Of a stretch of DNA of 64,000 nucleotides, positions 43,777 through 54,398 are shown one piece after another (position 1 is the stretch's first letter; every line of letters starts with the position of its first letter). The stretch is from an uncultured Prochlorococcus sp. Lineage in GTDB: Bacteria; Cyanobacteriota; Cyanobacteriia; PCC-6307; Cyanobiaceae. The position numbers were made by a program, and so were the translations under genes. The notes beneath the pieces were generated by a model. The model was not told the DNA's origin. It worked only from the letters and a program-made list of their open reading frames with translations, and ran no database searches. The DNA is taken from positions 1-64,000 of the forward strand of contig CACKJM010000005.1 in NCBI GenBank assembly GCA_902600475.1, in the 5' to 3' direction.

Positions 43777-44364
43777 ATGGAAAAAATAGTACTTTTTATG
43801 GAAGAAAATTTAGACAAAAATAATGAAGTAAATAAAAAAATATCTGACAACACTACTAAATCAAACTCTGAAGAAATAAAAGGACCTAAATCAGAAAAAG
43901 TTATCAATATGGATATAAATAATGTTGATTCTGCTACTAAAGTAGTTATAAAAAATGAAATTAATACTCCCGAAAAACCTATAACAAAACCCAAAAAAGA
44001 AATTCCATTAGAGAAAAAGCCTTTCCAAGAATTTATTAACATACACCTAATTCCTTCACTTGCTGAGGAAATTAATCAAAGAGGATTAAAAATAAACAAT
44101 ATTAACCTCACTAACACAAATAGACCTATAGCTGGAGATAAATGTTGGGTAATAAATTGTGAAATTAAGGATACATGTAACTTTTGGTTATCCTTTGAGA
44201 AGGATGACATTAGTTCATTAAAAAGTATTTCTATATCAAAACCTAATCAAAAACCAAGTATTATTGAATCTTTTCTTATTGACGAAAAAAGAATTACCCT
44301 AAAACTAATTATTTCAAGAATACTTCAAAGATTAAATGGGCAAAAGTTAATAGGCATTAATTAG
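43777..44364 (+). CDS. DUF2996 family protein
   Basis: 195 residues: an N-terminal half of low complexity rich in Lys, Glu and Asn, then a domain that matches DUF2996 well (KPFQEFINIHLIPSLAEEI, KCWVINCEIK, SIIESFLIDEKRITLKLII, ending LQRLNGQKLIG). The family is known from cyanobacteria and chloroplasts, and the function is not established. An in-frame ATG at 43798 (seven residues later) is an equally possible start. It lies 80 bp upstream of acsF and could be co-transcribed. Confidence 0.8.
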   Translation: MEKIVLFMEENLDKNNEVNKKISDNTTKSNSEEIKGPKSEKVINMDINNVDSATKVVIKNEINTPEKPITKPKKEIPLEKKPFQEFINIHLIPSLAEEINQRGLKINNINLTNTNRPIAGDKCWVINCEIKDTCNFWLSFEKDDISSLKSISISKPNQKPSIIESFLIDEKRITLKLIISRILQRLNGQKLIGIN

Positions 44365-44444
44365 AAAAACAATAACACCAAGTTAACTTTTCCCTCGAAA
44401 ATACAAATCATAGTAAATAATAGTATTAATAAATCAATTAAAAG

Positions 44445-45617
44445 ATGGCTCAATCAACTGTCGAATCAAAAAATAAAAAAGATGTAAACAATGGGAAGTT
44501 ACCAGCAAAAGAAACAATTTTGTCCCCAAGATTCTATACAACAGACTTTGAGGCAATGGAAAATATGGATTTATCAATAAATGAGGAGGAATTGGAAGCT
44601 ATATGTGAGGAATTTAGGAAAGATTACAATAGGCATCATTTTGTAAGAAATAGTGAATTTGAAGGAGCTGCAGAAAAATTAGATCCTGAGACGAGAGAGC
44701 TTTTTGTTGATTTTCTCGAGGGAAGTTGTACTTCAGAATTCTCAGGTTTTTTACTTTACAAGGAACTTAGCAAGAGGATTAAAAACAAAAACCCTCTTCT
44801 TGCTGAATGTTTTGCTCATATGGCCAGAGATGAAGCTAGACATGCAGGTTTTTTGAATAAATCAATGAGTGATTTTGGACTGCAGTTAGATCTAGGTTTT
44901 TTAACAGCCAATAAAGATTACACTTATTTCCCACCAAGAAGTATTTTTTACGCCACATATTTATCCGAAAAAATAGGTTATTGGAGATATATCGCAATTT
45001 ATAGGCATCTCGAAAAGAACCCAGATAGCAAAATCTTTCCACTATTTAATTACTTTGAGAATTGGTGTCAAGATGAAAATAGGCATGGTGATTTCTTTGA
45101 TGCATTAATGAAAGCACAACCACGTACCGTCAAAACTTTAAGCCAAAAAATTACCATTGGGGGCTCTACCTTTACACATCCCCTATTTGACTATTTCCAT
45201 AGATTTAGGTACTTTTTGAACAATCTTCCATTAACATCCAAATTATGGTCTAGGTTTTTCTTACTTGCTGTATTTGCAACTATGTATGCAAGGGATCTAG
45301 GAGTAAAAAAAGATTTTTACGCTTCTTTAGGACTAAATGCTAAAGATTACGACCAGTATGTTATTAATAAAACAAATGAGACTTCTGCTAGAGTTTTTCC
45401 TGTAGTACTAGACGTTTATGATAAATCTTTTTATGGAAGATTAGATAAAATAGTAGAGAATAATAAGATTCTTTCCGATATTGCAAGCAGTGATGAAAAT
45501 AAAGTATCAAAAACTTTTAGAAAATTACCTAAATATTTATCAAACGGTTACCAGTTATTAAGACTATACTTATTAAAACCTCTTGATAGTAAAGATTTCC
45601 AACCTTCGATTAGGTAA
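44445..45617 (+). CDS. acsF: Mg-protoporphyrin IX monomethyl ester oxidative cyclase
   Basis: Di-iron enzyme forming the fifth ring of chlorophyll with oxygen. The 390-residue sequence contains the di-iron ligand motifs: [41 protein letters not shown] and [11 protein letters not shown], with the family block [20 protein letters not shown] between. Matches aerobic AcsF/CHL27 throughout. Start ATG at 44445. tldD follows 31 bp downstream. Together with chlH and hemJ it places three chlorophyll-branch enzymes in the window. Confidence 0.97.
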   Translation: MAQSTVESKNKKDVNNGKLPAKETILSPRFYTTDFEAMENMDLSINEEELEAICEEFRKDYNRHHFVRNSEFEGAAEKLDPETRELFVDFLEGSCTSEFSGFLLYKELSKRIKNKNPLLAECFAHMARDEARHAGFLNKSMSDFGLQLDLGFLTANKDYTYFPPRSIFYATYLSEKIGYWRYIAIYRHLEKNPDSKIFPLFNYFENWCQDENRHGDFFDALMKAQPRTVKTLSQKITIGGSTFTHPLFDYFHRFRYFLNNLPLTSKLWSRFFLLAVFATMYARDLGVKKDFYASLGLNAKDYDQYVINKTNETSARVFPVVLDVYDKSFYGRLDKIVENNKILSDIASSDENKVSKTFRKLPKYLSNGYQLLRLYLLKPLDSKDFQPSIR

Positions 45618-45648
45618 TTTTTTATACAGAGAAGATTAATAGACTCAA

Positions 45649-47073
45649 ATGCTTTCTTCAAAAATCAAATCAAATGAAATCGATTTTGGTAGCTGCAATA
45701 AAGATTTATTAGAAGAAATTATTTACTATGGGATTAGCCTAGGCGCCGATTTTGTAGAAATATTTATAGAGAATACCGACAACTCAAGTTTGTTAGCTGA
45801 AGAGGATTTTATTACAAGTGTAAGCCCATCATTTGGAACGGGTGCTGGTATAAGAATCTTCAAAGACAAAAAGGATGGATTTGTAAGTACAAATGATTTA
45901 ACAAAGCATGGCTTGATGAGATCGGTATCTCAGGCTATTGAGATGTTAGACATAAAAGACAACAAAAAAAGAGAAGTATTTAACGGTTTAAATAAACTTA
46001 GGGACTATAGTTTATCGAAGAAAAAATGGATTAATGAAGTCCCATCTATTCATGAGATAAGTGAAAAACTATTAGTCAGCACAAAGTCTCTAAAGAAAAA
46101 TAATAAAATAATAACTAGAAAAGGTAGTTATTCAAGAAATCTGCAAGAAATAATTATTGCCTCCAGCGACGGAACCTATGTCTCAGATATTAGGTTGCAT
46201 CAAACAGTAGGACTCAACGTGATTGCTAGTGATGCCCAATATAGGTCTAGTGGGAGTAGAAGATTTGGATCGTCAGGAATGCCAAATGAATTCAGATTAT
46301 GGGATCACGACAAAGCAGCTAATGATGTGTTTGAAAGCTCAATGAATATGTTATATGCAGATTATGTTGATGCCGGACAAATGCCTGTTGTCTTAGCTAA
46401 TAAATTTGGTGGCGTTATATTCCACGAAGCCTGCGGTCATTTACTTGAAACTACTCAAATAGAGAGAGGAACGACACCATTTGAGAATAAATTGAATGAA
46501 AAAATTGCTCATGAATCATTAACAGCAATTGATGAAGGGATATCAAAAGGATCCTTTGGTTCATTATCGGTAGATGATGAAGGTATGGAACCCGAAAAAT
46601 CAGTTCTTATAAAAGATGGAATTTTAAAAAAATTTATATCTGACAGGGCAGGTGAATTAAGAACAGGCCATAAAAGAACAGGAAGTGGAAGAAGACAAAA
46701 TTATTCTTTTGCTGCAGCTTCAAGAATGAGAAATACTTATATAGCTAAAGGTGATTACTCCAAAGAAGATCTAATAAATAGTATTAGCGACGGTCTTTAT
46801 TGCAAATCAATGGGTGGTGGCAGTGTAGGTGCTACGGGACAATTTAATTTTGCTGTAGAAGAAGGTTATCTAATTAAAAATGGTAAATTAACTAATCCAG
46901 TAAAGGGAGCAACTTTGATTGGTGAGGCTAAAGAAGTAATGCCAAAAATATCAATGTGCGGAAATGACCTTGAATTAGCACCTGGATTTTGTGGATCCAT
47001 CAGTGGAAGTGTCAATGTAACTGTTGGCCAACCGCATATTAAGGTTGATTCAATAACTGTTGGTGGAAGATAG
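45649..47073 (+). CDS. tldD: Metalloprotease TldD
   Basis: Zinc-protease subunit of the TldD/TldE heterodimer, known for cleaving unfolded peptides and processing microcin B17 in E. coli. The active-site HExxxH is present as FHEACGHLLE. Other family blocks: GTGAGIRIFKDKKDGFVST, EPEKSVLIKDG, and the end GFCGSISGSVNVTVGQPHIKVDS. The 474 residues are full length. The tldE gene starts 3 bp after it. No peptide-antibiotic substrate gene is visible nearby. Confidence 0.94.
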   Translation: MLSSKIKSNEIDFGSCNKDLLEEIIYYGISLGADFVEIFIENTDNSSLLAEEDFITSVSPSFGTGAGIRIFKDKKDGFVSTNDLTKHGLMRSVSQAIEMLDIKDNKKREVFNGLNKLRDYSLSKKKWINEVPSIHEISEKLLVSTKSLKKNNKIITRKGSYSRNLQEIIIASSDGTYVSDIRLHQTVGLNVIASDAQYRSSGSRRFGSSGMPNEFRLWDHDKAANDVFESSMNMLYADYVDAGQMPVVLANKFGGVIFHEACGHLLETTQIERGTTPFENKLNEKIAHESLTAIDEGISKGSFGSLSVDDEGMEPEKSVLIKDGILKKFISDRAGELRTGHKRTGSGRRQNYSFAAASRMRNTYIAKGDYSKEDLINSISDGLYCKSMGGGSVGATGQFNFAVEEGYLIKNGKLTNPVKGATLIGEAKEVMPKISMCGNDLELAPGFCGSISGSVNVTVGQPHIKVDSITVGGR

Positions 47074-47076
47074 GAT

Positions 47077-48429
47077 ATGAATCCAAGAGAAATAACAAAT
47101 CAAATCGTAGAAGCGGCAGATTCTCTAAATCTAAGAAAATGGGATTATGGTGCAAGCTTTTCTAATGATTACTCTGTTCAAGTAGATAAAGGAGAAGCTA
47201 AACAACTTAAGGCATCACAAAAGCAAATTTTAACTATAAGAGTTTGGAATCAATCTAATCTTGTTGGTATTACAACAACAAGTGATATCAGTGAATCTGG
47301 TATTAAAAAGGCTCTTAAGCAAGCGAATATAGCTTCTGATTTTGGTAATAAGAATGAAAGCACAGAATTTTCACCACTAGCGAAGGATCCTATTGAAGTT
47401 AAGGAAGTTAAAAAAAGAAGTCCTGTTGGAATAAAAAAATTACTTACTCTTTTAAGACAAGCGGAAGTAAAACTAATAGAAAGTCATGAATCCATAAAAT
47501 CTGTTCCATATAATGGTTTATCTGAGAGTTTCTTTGAGAGAGTTTATGCAAATAGTGATGGTGCCTTTCGAAGTTATTCCAAAAGTCAAGCCGCACTATA
47601 TTTGTATGCAAGAGCAGAAGAAAATAATAATAAACCTCGTAGTTCAGGTTCCGTAAAACTTGGATATGGAGTTGATGATATAGATATAGAGTCGTGTATT
47701 AGAGAGGCTTCAAATAAAACAATTTCTCATTTAAATTATTCATCCATTAAAACTGATAAATATTTAATATGTTTTTCCCCAGAGTCTTTTTTAACTATCA
47801 TTAACGCCTTTAGCTCAATGTTCAATGCAAGAAGCATTATAGATGGAGTGAGCTTATCCAATAAAAATTCAATTGGAGAGAAACTATCTACAGAAGCACT
47901 TAATATTTATGATGATGGTCTGCATGAAAAGAATATTTCTTCATCACCATTTGATGGAGAAGGAACTCCAACCAAAAGACTATGTTTAATTAACAAAGGG
48001 AGAATTGAAAATTTTATACATTCTGAATCAACTGCAAGAATATTTAAAACAATTCCCACTGGCCACGCTGGACTAGGATCAAAAGTCTCAGTATCTCCTG
48101 ATTGGATAGTAGTTGAAAAATCAGAGGAAAAATTTGACCTTAAAACATCACTAGATCACACAACTTATGAGGGTGAATTTGTTTATATTGAAGAATTAAA
48201 TGCAATCCATGCAGGTGTCAGAGCAAGTCAAGGTTCATTCTCTCTCCCTTTTGAAGGATGGCTTTATAAAAACGGTAAAAAAATCTCAATAGAATCTGCC
48301 ACTGTCGCAGGTGATATCAAATATCTTTTGAAAAATATAGTAAATATTGAATCCAGCCAAGAGGTAACAACAAGTGGAATTTCTCCACATATATGGGTAG
48401 ATGAATTATCAATAACTGGTGACGCGTGA
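47077..48429 (+). CDS. tldE: TldE/PmbA, partner of TldD
   Basis: 450-residue non-catalytic partner of TldD. The sequence carries the PmbA pattern (ERVYANSDGAFRSYSKSQ, then EALNIYDDGLHEKNISSSPF and DGEGTPTKRLCLINKG) and lacks an HExxxH. The two genes form a pair with a 3 bp gap. The stop TGA overlaps the GTG start of fmt (GTGA), so translation of the next gene is probably coupled. Confidence 0.92.
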   Translation: MNPREITNQIVEAADSLNLRKWDYGASFSNDYSVQVDKGEAKQLKASQKQILTIRVWNQSNLVGITTTSDISESGIKKALKQANIASDFGNKNESTEFSPLAKDPIEVKEVKKRSPVGIKKLLTLLRQAEVKLIESHESIKSVPYNGLSESFFERVYANSDGAFRSYSKSQAALYLYARAEENNNKPRSSGSVKLGYGVDDIDIESCIREASNKTISHLNYSSIKTDKYLICFSPESFLTIINAFSSMFNARSIIDGVSLSNKNSIGEKLSTEALNIYDDGLHEKNISSSPFDGEGTPTKRLCLINKGRIENFIHSESTARIFKTIPTGHAGLGSKVSVSPDWIVVEKSEEKFDLKTSLDHTTYEGEFVYIEELNAIHAGVRASQGSFSLPFEGWLYKNGKKISIESATVAGDIKYLLKNIVNIESSQEVTTSGISPHIWVDELSITGDA

Positions 48430-49412
48430 GAATTATATTCTGGGGAACACCTGAATATTCAATTGAGAGTCTTGATATGTTTATTAAATCTAAGCACGAG
48501 GTAATTGCAGTAGTTAGCCAACCGGATAAGAAAAGATCTAGAGGAAATAAATTAATACCCTCACCTGTTAAAAGAATTGCTGAGCAAGAATCTATAAAAG
48601 TTTATACTCCTGAAAAAATTAGGGGTAATATAGATTTTATAAATGAACTTAAATCCCTTTATTGTGATTTATTTATTGTTATAGCTTACGGGAAAATTTT
48701 ACCCAAAGAAATATTGGAAATCCCAAAATTGGGTTGTTGGAACGCACATGCTTCATTACTTCCAAGATGGCGTGGTGCTGCCCCAATACAATGGTCTCTA
48801 ATAAAAGGAGATGAATTTACTGGTGTAGGAATTATGAAAATGAATGAGGGACTAGATACTGGCGACATATTGTTGGAAGAAAAAATTAAAATCGATAATA
48901 ACGATAATTTAAATACACTATCGGAAAAACTTAGTATTTTATCGGCAAAATTATTTTTAAATTCTACATCTTTAATCGAAGATAATATTAATAAAAATAC
49001 TAATTCTCAATTAACAAAACAAAATACCCTTGGAAGAGAAATTACTTACGCAAGAATGATTGAAAAATCAGATTATAAAGTTGTTTGGAGTAATGAGGCA
49101 TTTAAAATTTCTCAAAAAATAAAAGCACTATACCCACGAGCAAATACAATTTTTAGAGGTAAGAACCTAAAAATAATAAAAATCAAAGTTTTGAGTAGTG
49201 ATGAAATTAAAAGTAAAAAATACCTTTCCATTAGCAATAATTCAAAACCAGGTATTATTCTTGCTGTCATAGAAAATGTAGGAATAGTAATTTCAACTAA
49301 AACTGATCCTATTATTTTGTTAGAAGCAAAACTGGAAGGCAAAAACATATCTAGCAAAAATCAATTAATACAACAGTTAAAGCCAACAGTAGGTGATTAT
49401 TTCTCAGATTAA
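48426..49412 (+). CDS. fmt: Methionyl-tRNA formyltransferase
   Basis: Formylates initiator Met-tRNA for translation start. Sequence blocks: RIIFWGTPEYS at the N-terminus, SLLPRWRGAAPIQW in the formyl-folate site, GIMKMNEGLDTGDIL, and a C-terminal OB-fold-like domain (KIKALYPRANTIF). 328 residues is normal. The start is GTG at 48426, overlapping the tldE stop by 4 bp. The end overlaps the convergent TerC gene by 4 bp. Confidence 0.95.
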   Translation: MRIIFWGTPEYSIESLDMFIKSKHEVIAVVSQPDKKRSRGNKLIPSPVKRIAEQESIKVYTPEKIRGNIDFINELKSLYCDLFIVIAYGKILPKEILEIPKLGCWNAHASLLPRWRGAAPIQWSLIKGDEFTGVGIMKMNEGLDTGDILLEEKIKIDNNDNLNTLSEKLSILSAKLFLNSTSLIEDNINKNTNSQLTKQNTLGREITYARMIEKSDYKVVWSNEAFKISQKIKALYPRANTIFRGKNLKIIKIKVLSSDEIKSKKYLSISNNSKPGIILAVIENVGIVISTKTDPIILLEAKLEGKNISSKNQLIQQLKPTVGDYFSD

Positions 49413-50122
49413 ATTTTAGATTCTTTTTTAGAGAATCCCCAAATGAACGCAAAAAGAATCAAAATATAAAAATAATAGTCCGGAAGAAATGACTCTTTAA
49501 TTAACGTATTTAGTAAAAGCTTAATCCCAACAATCAAAATTGCTACGTAACCGGCTGTTTCTAATCTAGAAAATATATCCAGAAGTTTTAGAAAAATCCC
49601 CGATGTAAATCTTAAGGCTAATACTCCAATCAATGCTCCAAATATAATTAATATGTATTGATCGCTGATAGCTACTGCAGTAGTAATACTGTCTATAGAA
49701 AATGCAAAATCAGTAATTGAAAGAAGTGCTACAACTCTTAAGAATCTAAAATTATTATTTTTATTATTTGTACCATTTTCAGCGTTTTCTGTATCTGAAT
49801 TTGAAAAAACATTAGAGAAGAATAAATAAATTAAATAAAAACCAGCAAAAACTCTAATGAGAATAAACTTTAGAAGAACATTAGATAAAATGATTAGAAT
49901 AATTCGAAATAATAAAGATATTGTTATACCAATATTTAAGGCTCTTGATCTTAATTCTGAACTATCGAGGGATTTAGTAAGAGAAGCTAGTGCTACAGCA
50001 TTATCTGCCGATAATAATAATTCTAGAGCAATTAATATTGGTAAAAGTGTAAAGATTTCGTACCAACTGTCTACTCGATCAAGTGTGGGTATAAAAGAAT
50101 TTATTGCGGCTGAATCCATCAA
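49409..50122 (-). CDS. TerC-family integral membrane protein
   Basis: 237 residues with about seven membrane helices and the TerC signature: LELLLSADNAVALASL at the N-terminus, then TDFAFSIDSITTAVAISDQY carrying the second acidic motif. Members move metals, often Mn2+, or assist thylakoid membrane insertion in plants (AtTerC). Together with the two GDT1 half-transporters it is a second putative manganese-related membrane protein in this window. Start ATG at 50122, divergent from mfd across 71 bp. Confidence 0.85.
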   Translation of the reverse strand: MMDSAAINSFIPTLDRVDSWYEIFTLLPILIALELLLSADNAVALASLTKSLDSSELRSRALNIGITISLLFRIILIILSNVLLKFILIRVFAGFYLIYLFFSNVFSNSDTENAENGTNNKNNNFRFLRVVALLSITDFAFSIDSITTAVAISDQYILIIFGALIGVLALRFTSGIFLKLLDIFSRLETAGYVAILIVGIKLLLNTLIKESFLPDYYFYILILFAFIWGFSKKESKI

Positions 50123-50193
50123 ATATTATTCACAATCAGTATAAAATCTAATATAATGTATCGGATATTTGTAATCAAGATTATTAACTATAA

Positions 50194-53100
50194 ATGAGTT
50201 TAAATACTTTAGTTGATTATATTTCGAACTCACAAATTACTTCTGAATTAATTAAAAGAATTTCAAAAAATAATGAATTAAATATTGTTGGTTCAAGTAG
50301 ATATGCAAAATCAATAATATTAGATAGCATCGCAAAAAAAGAGGAAAAAAATATATTATTAATTTGTCCTAATGTAGAAATTGCCTACAAATGGATTGGT
50401 TATTTTGAAAGTATAAATGATAAAGCAGTTTTATATTATCCTCCTACAGAACATCTACCATACTCATCAATTAATAAATCCAAAGAGATTGAATTTAGTC
50501 AGCTTACTGTTTTATCCAAATTAATAAAAAAAGAGAAAAATGAACTTAATATCGTTATATCAACTGAGAGATCACTACAACCTCATCTAATAAATAAAAA
50601 CCTATTAATTGAAAACAAGTTAGATTTGCAAAAAGGGGTTCAAATCGAGATTCAAGAATTAGCAAATAAACTTACATTGCTGGGTTATACGAAGGATAAT
50701 GTAACTTCAACAGAAGGATTCTGGAGTAGGAGAGGGGAAATAATAGATATTTATCCTATCAATAATGAGTTTCCTATAAGATTAGAATTTTTTGATAATG
50801 TAATTGAGAAAATAAGAGAATATGATCCCCATACACAGAAAACATTAGAAAGTATAAATAATATTGAAATAATACAGGCTGGATTTGATATGCGAATAAA
50901 AGATAAGTTAAATAATTTATCTGAGAACAAACTTTTTAATTCGGAAGATATAAATAAAAATAATCTTGATCGTTATTTAGGAATAATTGAAGAAGAACCC
51001 TCAAACATAATAGATTTTATAAATAGGGAAACAATTCTTGTAATTGATGAATTAGAAGATTGTAAAAAGTTTGCAAATAATTGGTATCTAGATTCAGAAA
51101 GTAATTTTGATAATTGTAAGTATGAATTAAATGAGAACCTTAAAAATAATGACATTAATTTAGAGGCCAAACCTAATTTGCATTTAAAGTTTGACGAAAT
51201 AGTAAATTCACTAAGAAATTTTAATTTAATAAAATTTTATGAATTTGAATCTAAAATCAATATTGATAATAGATTTTTATTAAACGATAAAAGATTAAAT
51301 TCATACTCTAAAAATGTAGGGAAATTATCCAATGATATAAATAAAAATATAAAAAATAATGAAAAAGTATGGATATTATCTGCACAACCATTAAGAACAA
51401 GGACTTTACTTTTTGAGCACGAATGTAATGCGAACTACTTAAAAAATCCTAATGATATTGATGAAGCATATAAGTCAATTAAACATTCAACTCCTCTAAT
51501 TTTAAAAAATAAGAACAATTACGAAATCGAGGGATTTTATCTTCCGATATGGAAAGTTGTCCTCATAACAGATAAAGAATTATTTTCACAACAATCTCTT
51601 TTTAATAATGTATTTATAAGAAGAAAAAAAAGAAGTGTAAATTCAAATATAAATGTAAATAAGATTAGTCCCGGTGATTTTATAGTTCATAAAAATCATG
51701 GAATAGGAAAATTTTTAAAAATAGAAAAAATAAATTTAACTGGAGATTCAAGAGATTATTTAGTCATTCAGTATCAAGATGGGAAGATAAGTGTTGCCGC
51801 TGATCAACTCGGTAGTGTTAACAGATATAGATCAAGCGGAAAAATAAAGCCGAAAATAAATAAATTAGGAGGGACAGAATGGGAAAAAATTAAAGAAAAA
51901 AATAAGAAACAAATCAAAAAAGTTGCTGTAGATATTTTAAAACTCTATGCAAAGAGAGAAAAATTAAAGGGTTACATTTACCCAAAAGATGGACCTTGGC
52001 AAGATGAATTAGAGGAATCATTCCCTTATAAACCAACACCTGACCAAATTACTGCTGTAAAAGAAATAAAATCGGATATGGAAAGCGATAAGCCAATGGA
52101 CAGGCTAATTTGTGGAGATGTAGGATTTGGGAAAACAGAAGTAGCTGTTCGGGCTATTTTTAAGGCTATTACATCAGGCAAACAGGTAATATTACTAGCA
52201 CCCACAACAATTCTTGCTCAGCAACATTGGAGAACAATAAGTAATAGATTTTCACCTTACCCAATAAAAGTATCATTACTCAATAGATTCAAAACCGTTA
52301 ATGAAAGAAAGGAAATTTATGCAGGTTTGAAAAATAACAAAATTGATTTTGTTGTAGCAACGCATCAAATTTTAGGAAAAGAAATAGAAATTAAAAACTT
52401 AGGGCTACTAGTTATTGATGAAGAACAAAGATTTGGAGTAAGGCAAAAAGAGAAAATTAAAAAAATCAAAAATAATATAGACGTTTTAACTCTCTCGGCA
52501 ACTCCAATTCCAAGAACTCTTTATATGAGCTTATCTGGACTAAGACAAATGAGCTTACTAAATACTCCTCCACCATCAAGAAGATCAATAAAAACATATT
52601 TATCTAAAATAGATATGGATGTTATAAGAACTGCAATTAATCAAGAACTTGATAGGGGAGGTCAAATTTTTTATGTTCTTCCAAGAATTTCTGATATAGA
52701 TCAAGCTGTAAACAAATTAAAAAATATGTTTCCCAGCTTAAAATTTATTATTGCTCATGGGCAAATGAACGAAACAGAGCTTGAAAATGCAATGATTGCT
52801 TTTAATAATGGAGAAGTAGATCTAATGATATGCACAACTATAATTGAAAGTGGATTAGACATTCCTAAAGTAAATACAATAATTATTGAAGATTCTCACA
52901 AATTTGGCCTTTCACAACTTTATCAACTTAGAGGAAGAGTTGGTAGAAGCGGAGTACAAGCACATGCTTGGTTATTTTATCCAGACATAAATAAAATTAA
53001 TGACGATGCAAAACAAAGATTGAAAGCGATAAAAGACTTTTCAGAACTAGGTAGTGGATACCAACTTGCAATGAAAGATATGGAAATAAGAGGTGTTGGT

Positions 53101-53703
53101 AGTTTACTAGGAGAAGAACAAAGTGGAAAGGTTAATGCTATTGGATATGATTTATATATAGAAATGCTCCATGAGGCTATTTCAGAAATCAGCGGGCAAG
53201 AAATACCTGAAGTTAACGACACTCAAATTGATCTACCAATAAATGCATTTATACCTGCAACATGGATATTAAACAGAGAAGAGAAGCTTGAAGCTTACAA
53301 ATCTGCTACTGAATGTTCTAATAATGATGAATTAACTGAATTAGCTACAGACTGGGTTAATAGATATGGAAACTTACCCAAACCTGTTGAGTCTTTAATT
53401 ATGATAATGAGACTAAAATTACTAGCGAAAAAATGTGGTTTTAATAAGATCAAGCTCAAAAAGCCAAATATCTTGATTGAGACAAAATTAAAAAATTCTA
53501 CTTTTAAAATTCTTAAAAATTCTTTAGCAAGTAGTGTTCAAAATAAATTTAATTTTAATGAAGGAGAACAATTTTCAATCATCACTATAAGGGGCTTAGG
53601 TGCAACTGAAATTCAAAATCAAATTGATCAACTAATGTTGTGGTTCGGTTCCTTTGAAAGAGAAATAAAGAATTTCGATAAAGAACTTTTTAAAAGAGAA
53701 TAA
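50194..53703 (+). CDS. mfd: Transcription-repair coupling factor
   Basis: Removes stalled RNA polymerase and recruits UvrA. The 1169-residue protein has the UvrB-homology module (EGFWSRRGEIIDIYPINNE), the polymerase-binding CarD-like RID domain (SPGDFIVHKNHGIGKFLKI), Walker A GDVGFGKTEVAVRA, the DEEQ box (LVIDEEQRFGVRQKE), helicase motif IV-VI blocks (TTIIESGLDIPKVNT, GRVGRSGVQAHAW) and the C-terminal TRCF domain. Full length. Functionally linked to uvrC at 6.9 kb. Confidence 0.97.
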   Translation: MSLNTLVDYISNSQITSELIKRISKNNELNIVGSSRYAKSIILDSIAKKEEKNILLICPNVEIAYKWIGYFESINDKAVLYYPPTEHLPYSSINKSKEIEFSQLTVLSKLIKKEKNELNIVISTERSLQPHLINKNLLIENKLDLQKGVQIEIQELANKLTLLGYTKDNVTSTEGFWSRRGEIIDIYPINNEFPIRLEFFDNVIEKIREYDPHTQKTLESINNIEIIQAGFDMRIKDKLNNLSENKLFNSEDINKNNLDRYLGIIEEEPSNIIDFINRETILVIDELEDCKKFANNWYLDSESNFDNCKYELNENLKNNDINLEAKPNLHLKFDEIVNSLRNFNLIKFYEFESKINIDNRFLLNDKRLNSYSKNVGKLSNDINKNIKNNEKVWILSAQPLRTRTLLFEHECNANYLKNPNDIDEAYKSIKHSTPLILKNKNNYEIEGFYLPIWKVVLITDKELFSQQSLFNNVFIRRKKRSVNSNINVNKISPGDFIVHKNHGIGKFLKIEKINLTGDSRDYLVIQYQDGKISVAADQLGSVNRYRSSGKIKPKINKLGGTEWEKIKEKNKKQIKKVAVDILKLYAKREKLKGYIYPKDGPWQDELEESFPYKPTPDQITAVKEIKSDMESDKPMDRLICGDVGFGKTEVAVRAIFKAITSGKQVILLAPTTILAQQHWRTISNRFSPYPIKVSLLNRFKTVNERKEIYAGLKNNKIDFVVATHQILGKEIEIKNLGLLVIDEEQRFGVRQKEKIKKIKNNIDVLTLSATPIPRTLYMSLSGLRQMSLLNTPPPSRRSIKTYLSKIDMDVIRTAINQELDRGGQIFYVLPRISDIDQAVNKLKNMFPSLKFIIAHGQMNETELENAMIAFNNGEVDLMICTTIIESGLDIPKVNTIIIEDSHKFGLSQLYQLRGRVGRSGVQAHAWLFYPDINKINDDAKQRLKAIKDFSELGSGYQLAMKDMEIRGVGSLLGEEQSGKVNAIGYDLYIEMLHEAISEISGQEIPEVNDTQIDLPINAFIPATWILNREEKLEAYKSATECSNNDELTELATDWVNRYGNLPKPVESLIMIMRLKLLAKKCGFNKIKLKKPNILIETKLKNSTFKILKNSLASSVQNKFNFNEGEQFSIITIRGLGATEIQNQIDQLMLWFGSFEREIKNFDKELFKRE

Positions 53704-53775
53704 ATTATTAAATAATTATTTAAAATCCGCGAATCAGTTTGATTTCGGTTAGGTTTATAAAAATTTATTTATTTT

Positions 53776-53937
53776 ATGGGTGAATATATAGACGTCGGAA
53801 TCCAAACTTCAATTTTACCCTTATCAATTATTTTTTCATCAATTGTATTAGGCATATTTGCATTATTTGGAGAGGAAACAGAAAATGATGATGATGATTC
53901 TGATTCGGGGAGTGGTGGCCTAATGCAACCTATTTGA
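53776..53937 (+). CDS. Small membrane protein with acidic tail, 53 residues
   Basis: ATG at 53776 to TGA at 53935-53937. N-terminal MGEYIDVGIQTSILPL, then a hydrophobic helix (SIIFSSIVLGIFALFG), and an acidic, glycine-serine tail (EETENDDDDSDSGSGGLMQPI). The 4-Asp run and helix are reminiscent of small photosystem-associated subunits, but no match is claimed. The frame is the only one in the gap and it ends 2 bp before the convergent 122-residue gene. Confidence 0.6.
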   Translation: MGEYIDVGIQTSILPLSIIFSSIVLGIFALFGEETENDDDDSDSGSGGLMQPI

Positions 53938-53939
53938 AA

Positions 53940-54308
53940 TTATTTATAAACAATTTGTTTTGACTTTCTCTTAAAGACTTTAAATAACCTATTAAATGAA
54001 CCTGTCATTAAAATTAGAGCAGTAAAAGAAGATATAAAAATAAAAATCACCAAAAATATCTCATAGAGATATGAAAAGAGATCAATCAATAGTAAAAAAG
54101 ACTTATTAAATGTTGAAGGTAGATTTTGTAACAGCAAATTTTTATTAGGAATTAAATAATTTATATAAACTAATAAAACACTCAAAATAAACAAAAAGAA
54201 AGATTCAGCAAATAGTCTTTTTTTAGTTTTTCTTCTTAAATTTAATTTTCTTTTAAAAATATATTTATCAGGTTTAATATTCAAATTTGGGATGTTTAAA
54301 TCTGCCAT
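53940..54308 (-). CDS. Membrane protein, 122 residues, unknown
   Basis: Unassigned. A basic N-terminus (KYIFKRKLNLRRKTKKRLF) is followed by two hydrophobic helices at about residues 33-50 and 78-105 (FLLFILSVLLVYINYLI-like and FLVIFIFISSFTALILM) and a basic end. It looks like a small two-helix membrane protein with cytoplasmic termini. It lies downstream of the DUF4335 gene on the same strand, 90 bp away, and may have its own promoter. Confidence 0.6.
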   Translation of the reverse strand: MADLNIPNLNIKPDKYIFKRKLNLRRKTKKRLFAESFFLFILSVLLVYINYLIPNKNLLLQNLPSTFNKSFLLLIDLFSYLYEIFLVIFIFISSFTALILMTGSFNRLFKVFKRKSKQIVYK

Positions 54309-54398
54309 AAATCAAAGCTCAAAGAAAAAAAATTTGAATAACTCTGAAAAGAAATTAACCTATAGTATCGTGTTTGTATTTAAGATGCTAATTGCTCT

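Noticed and set aside
45649..48429. TldD/TldE as part of a peptide-antibiotic cluster
   Set aside because: No precursor peptide, cyclodehydratase, lanthionine synthetase or transporter lies nearby; neighbours are acsF and fmt.
49857..50144. 95-residue plus-strand frame opposite the TerC gene
   Set aside because: It is the reverse complement of a well-conserved TerC coding region; no independent support.
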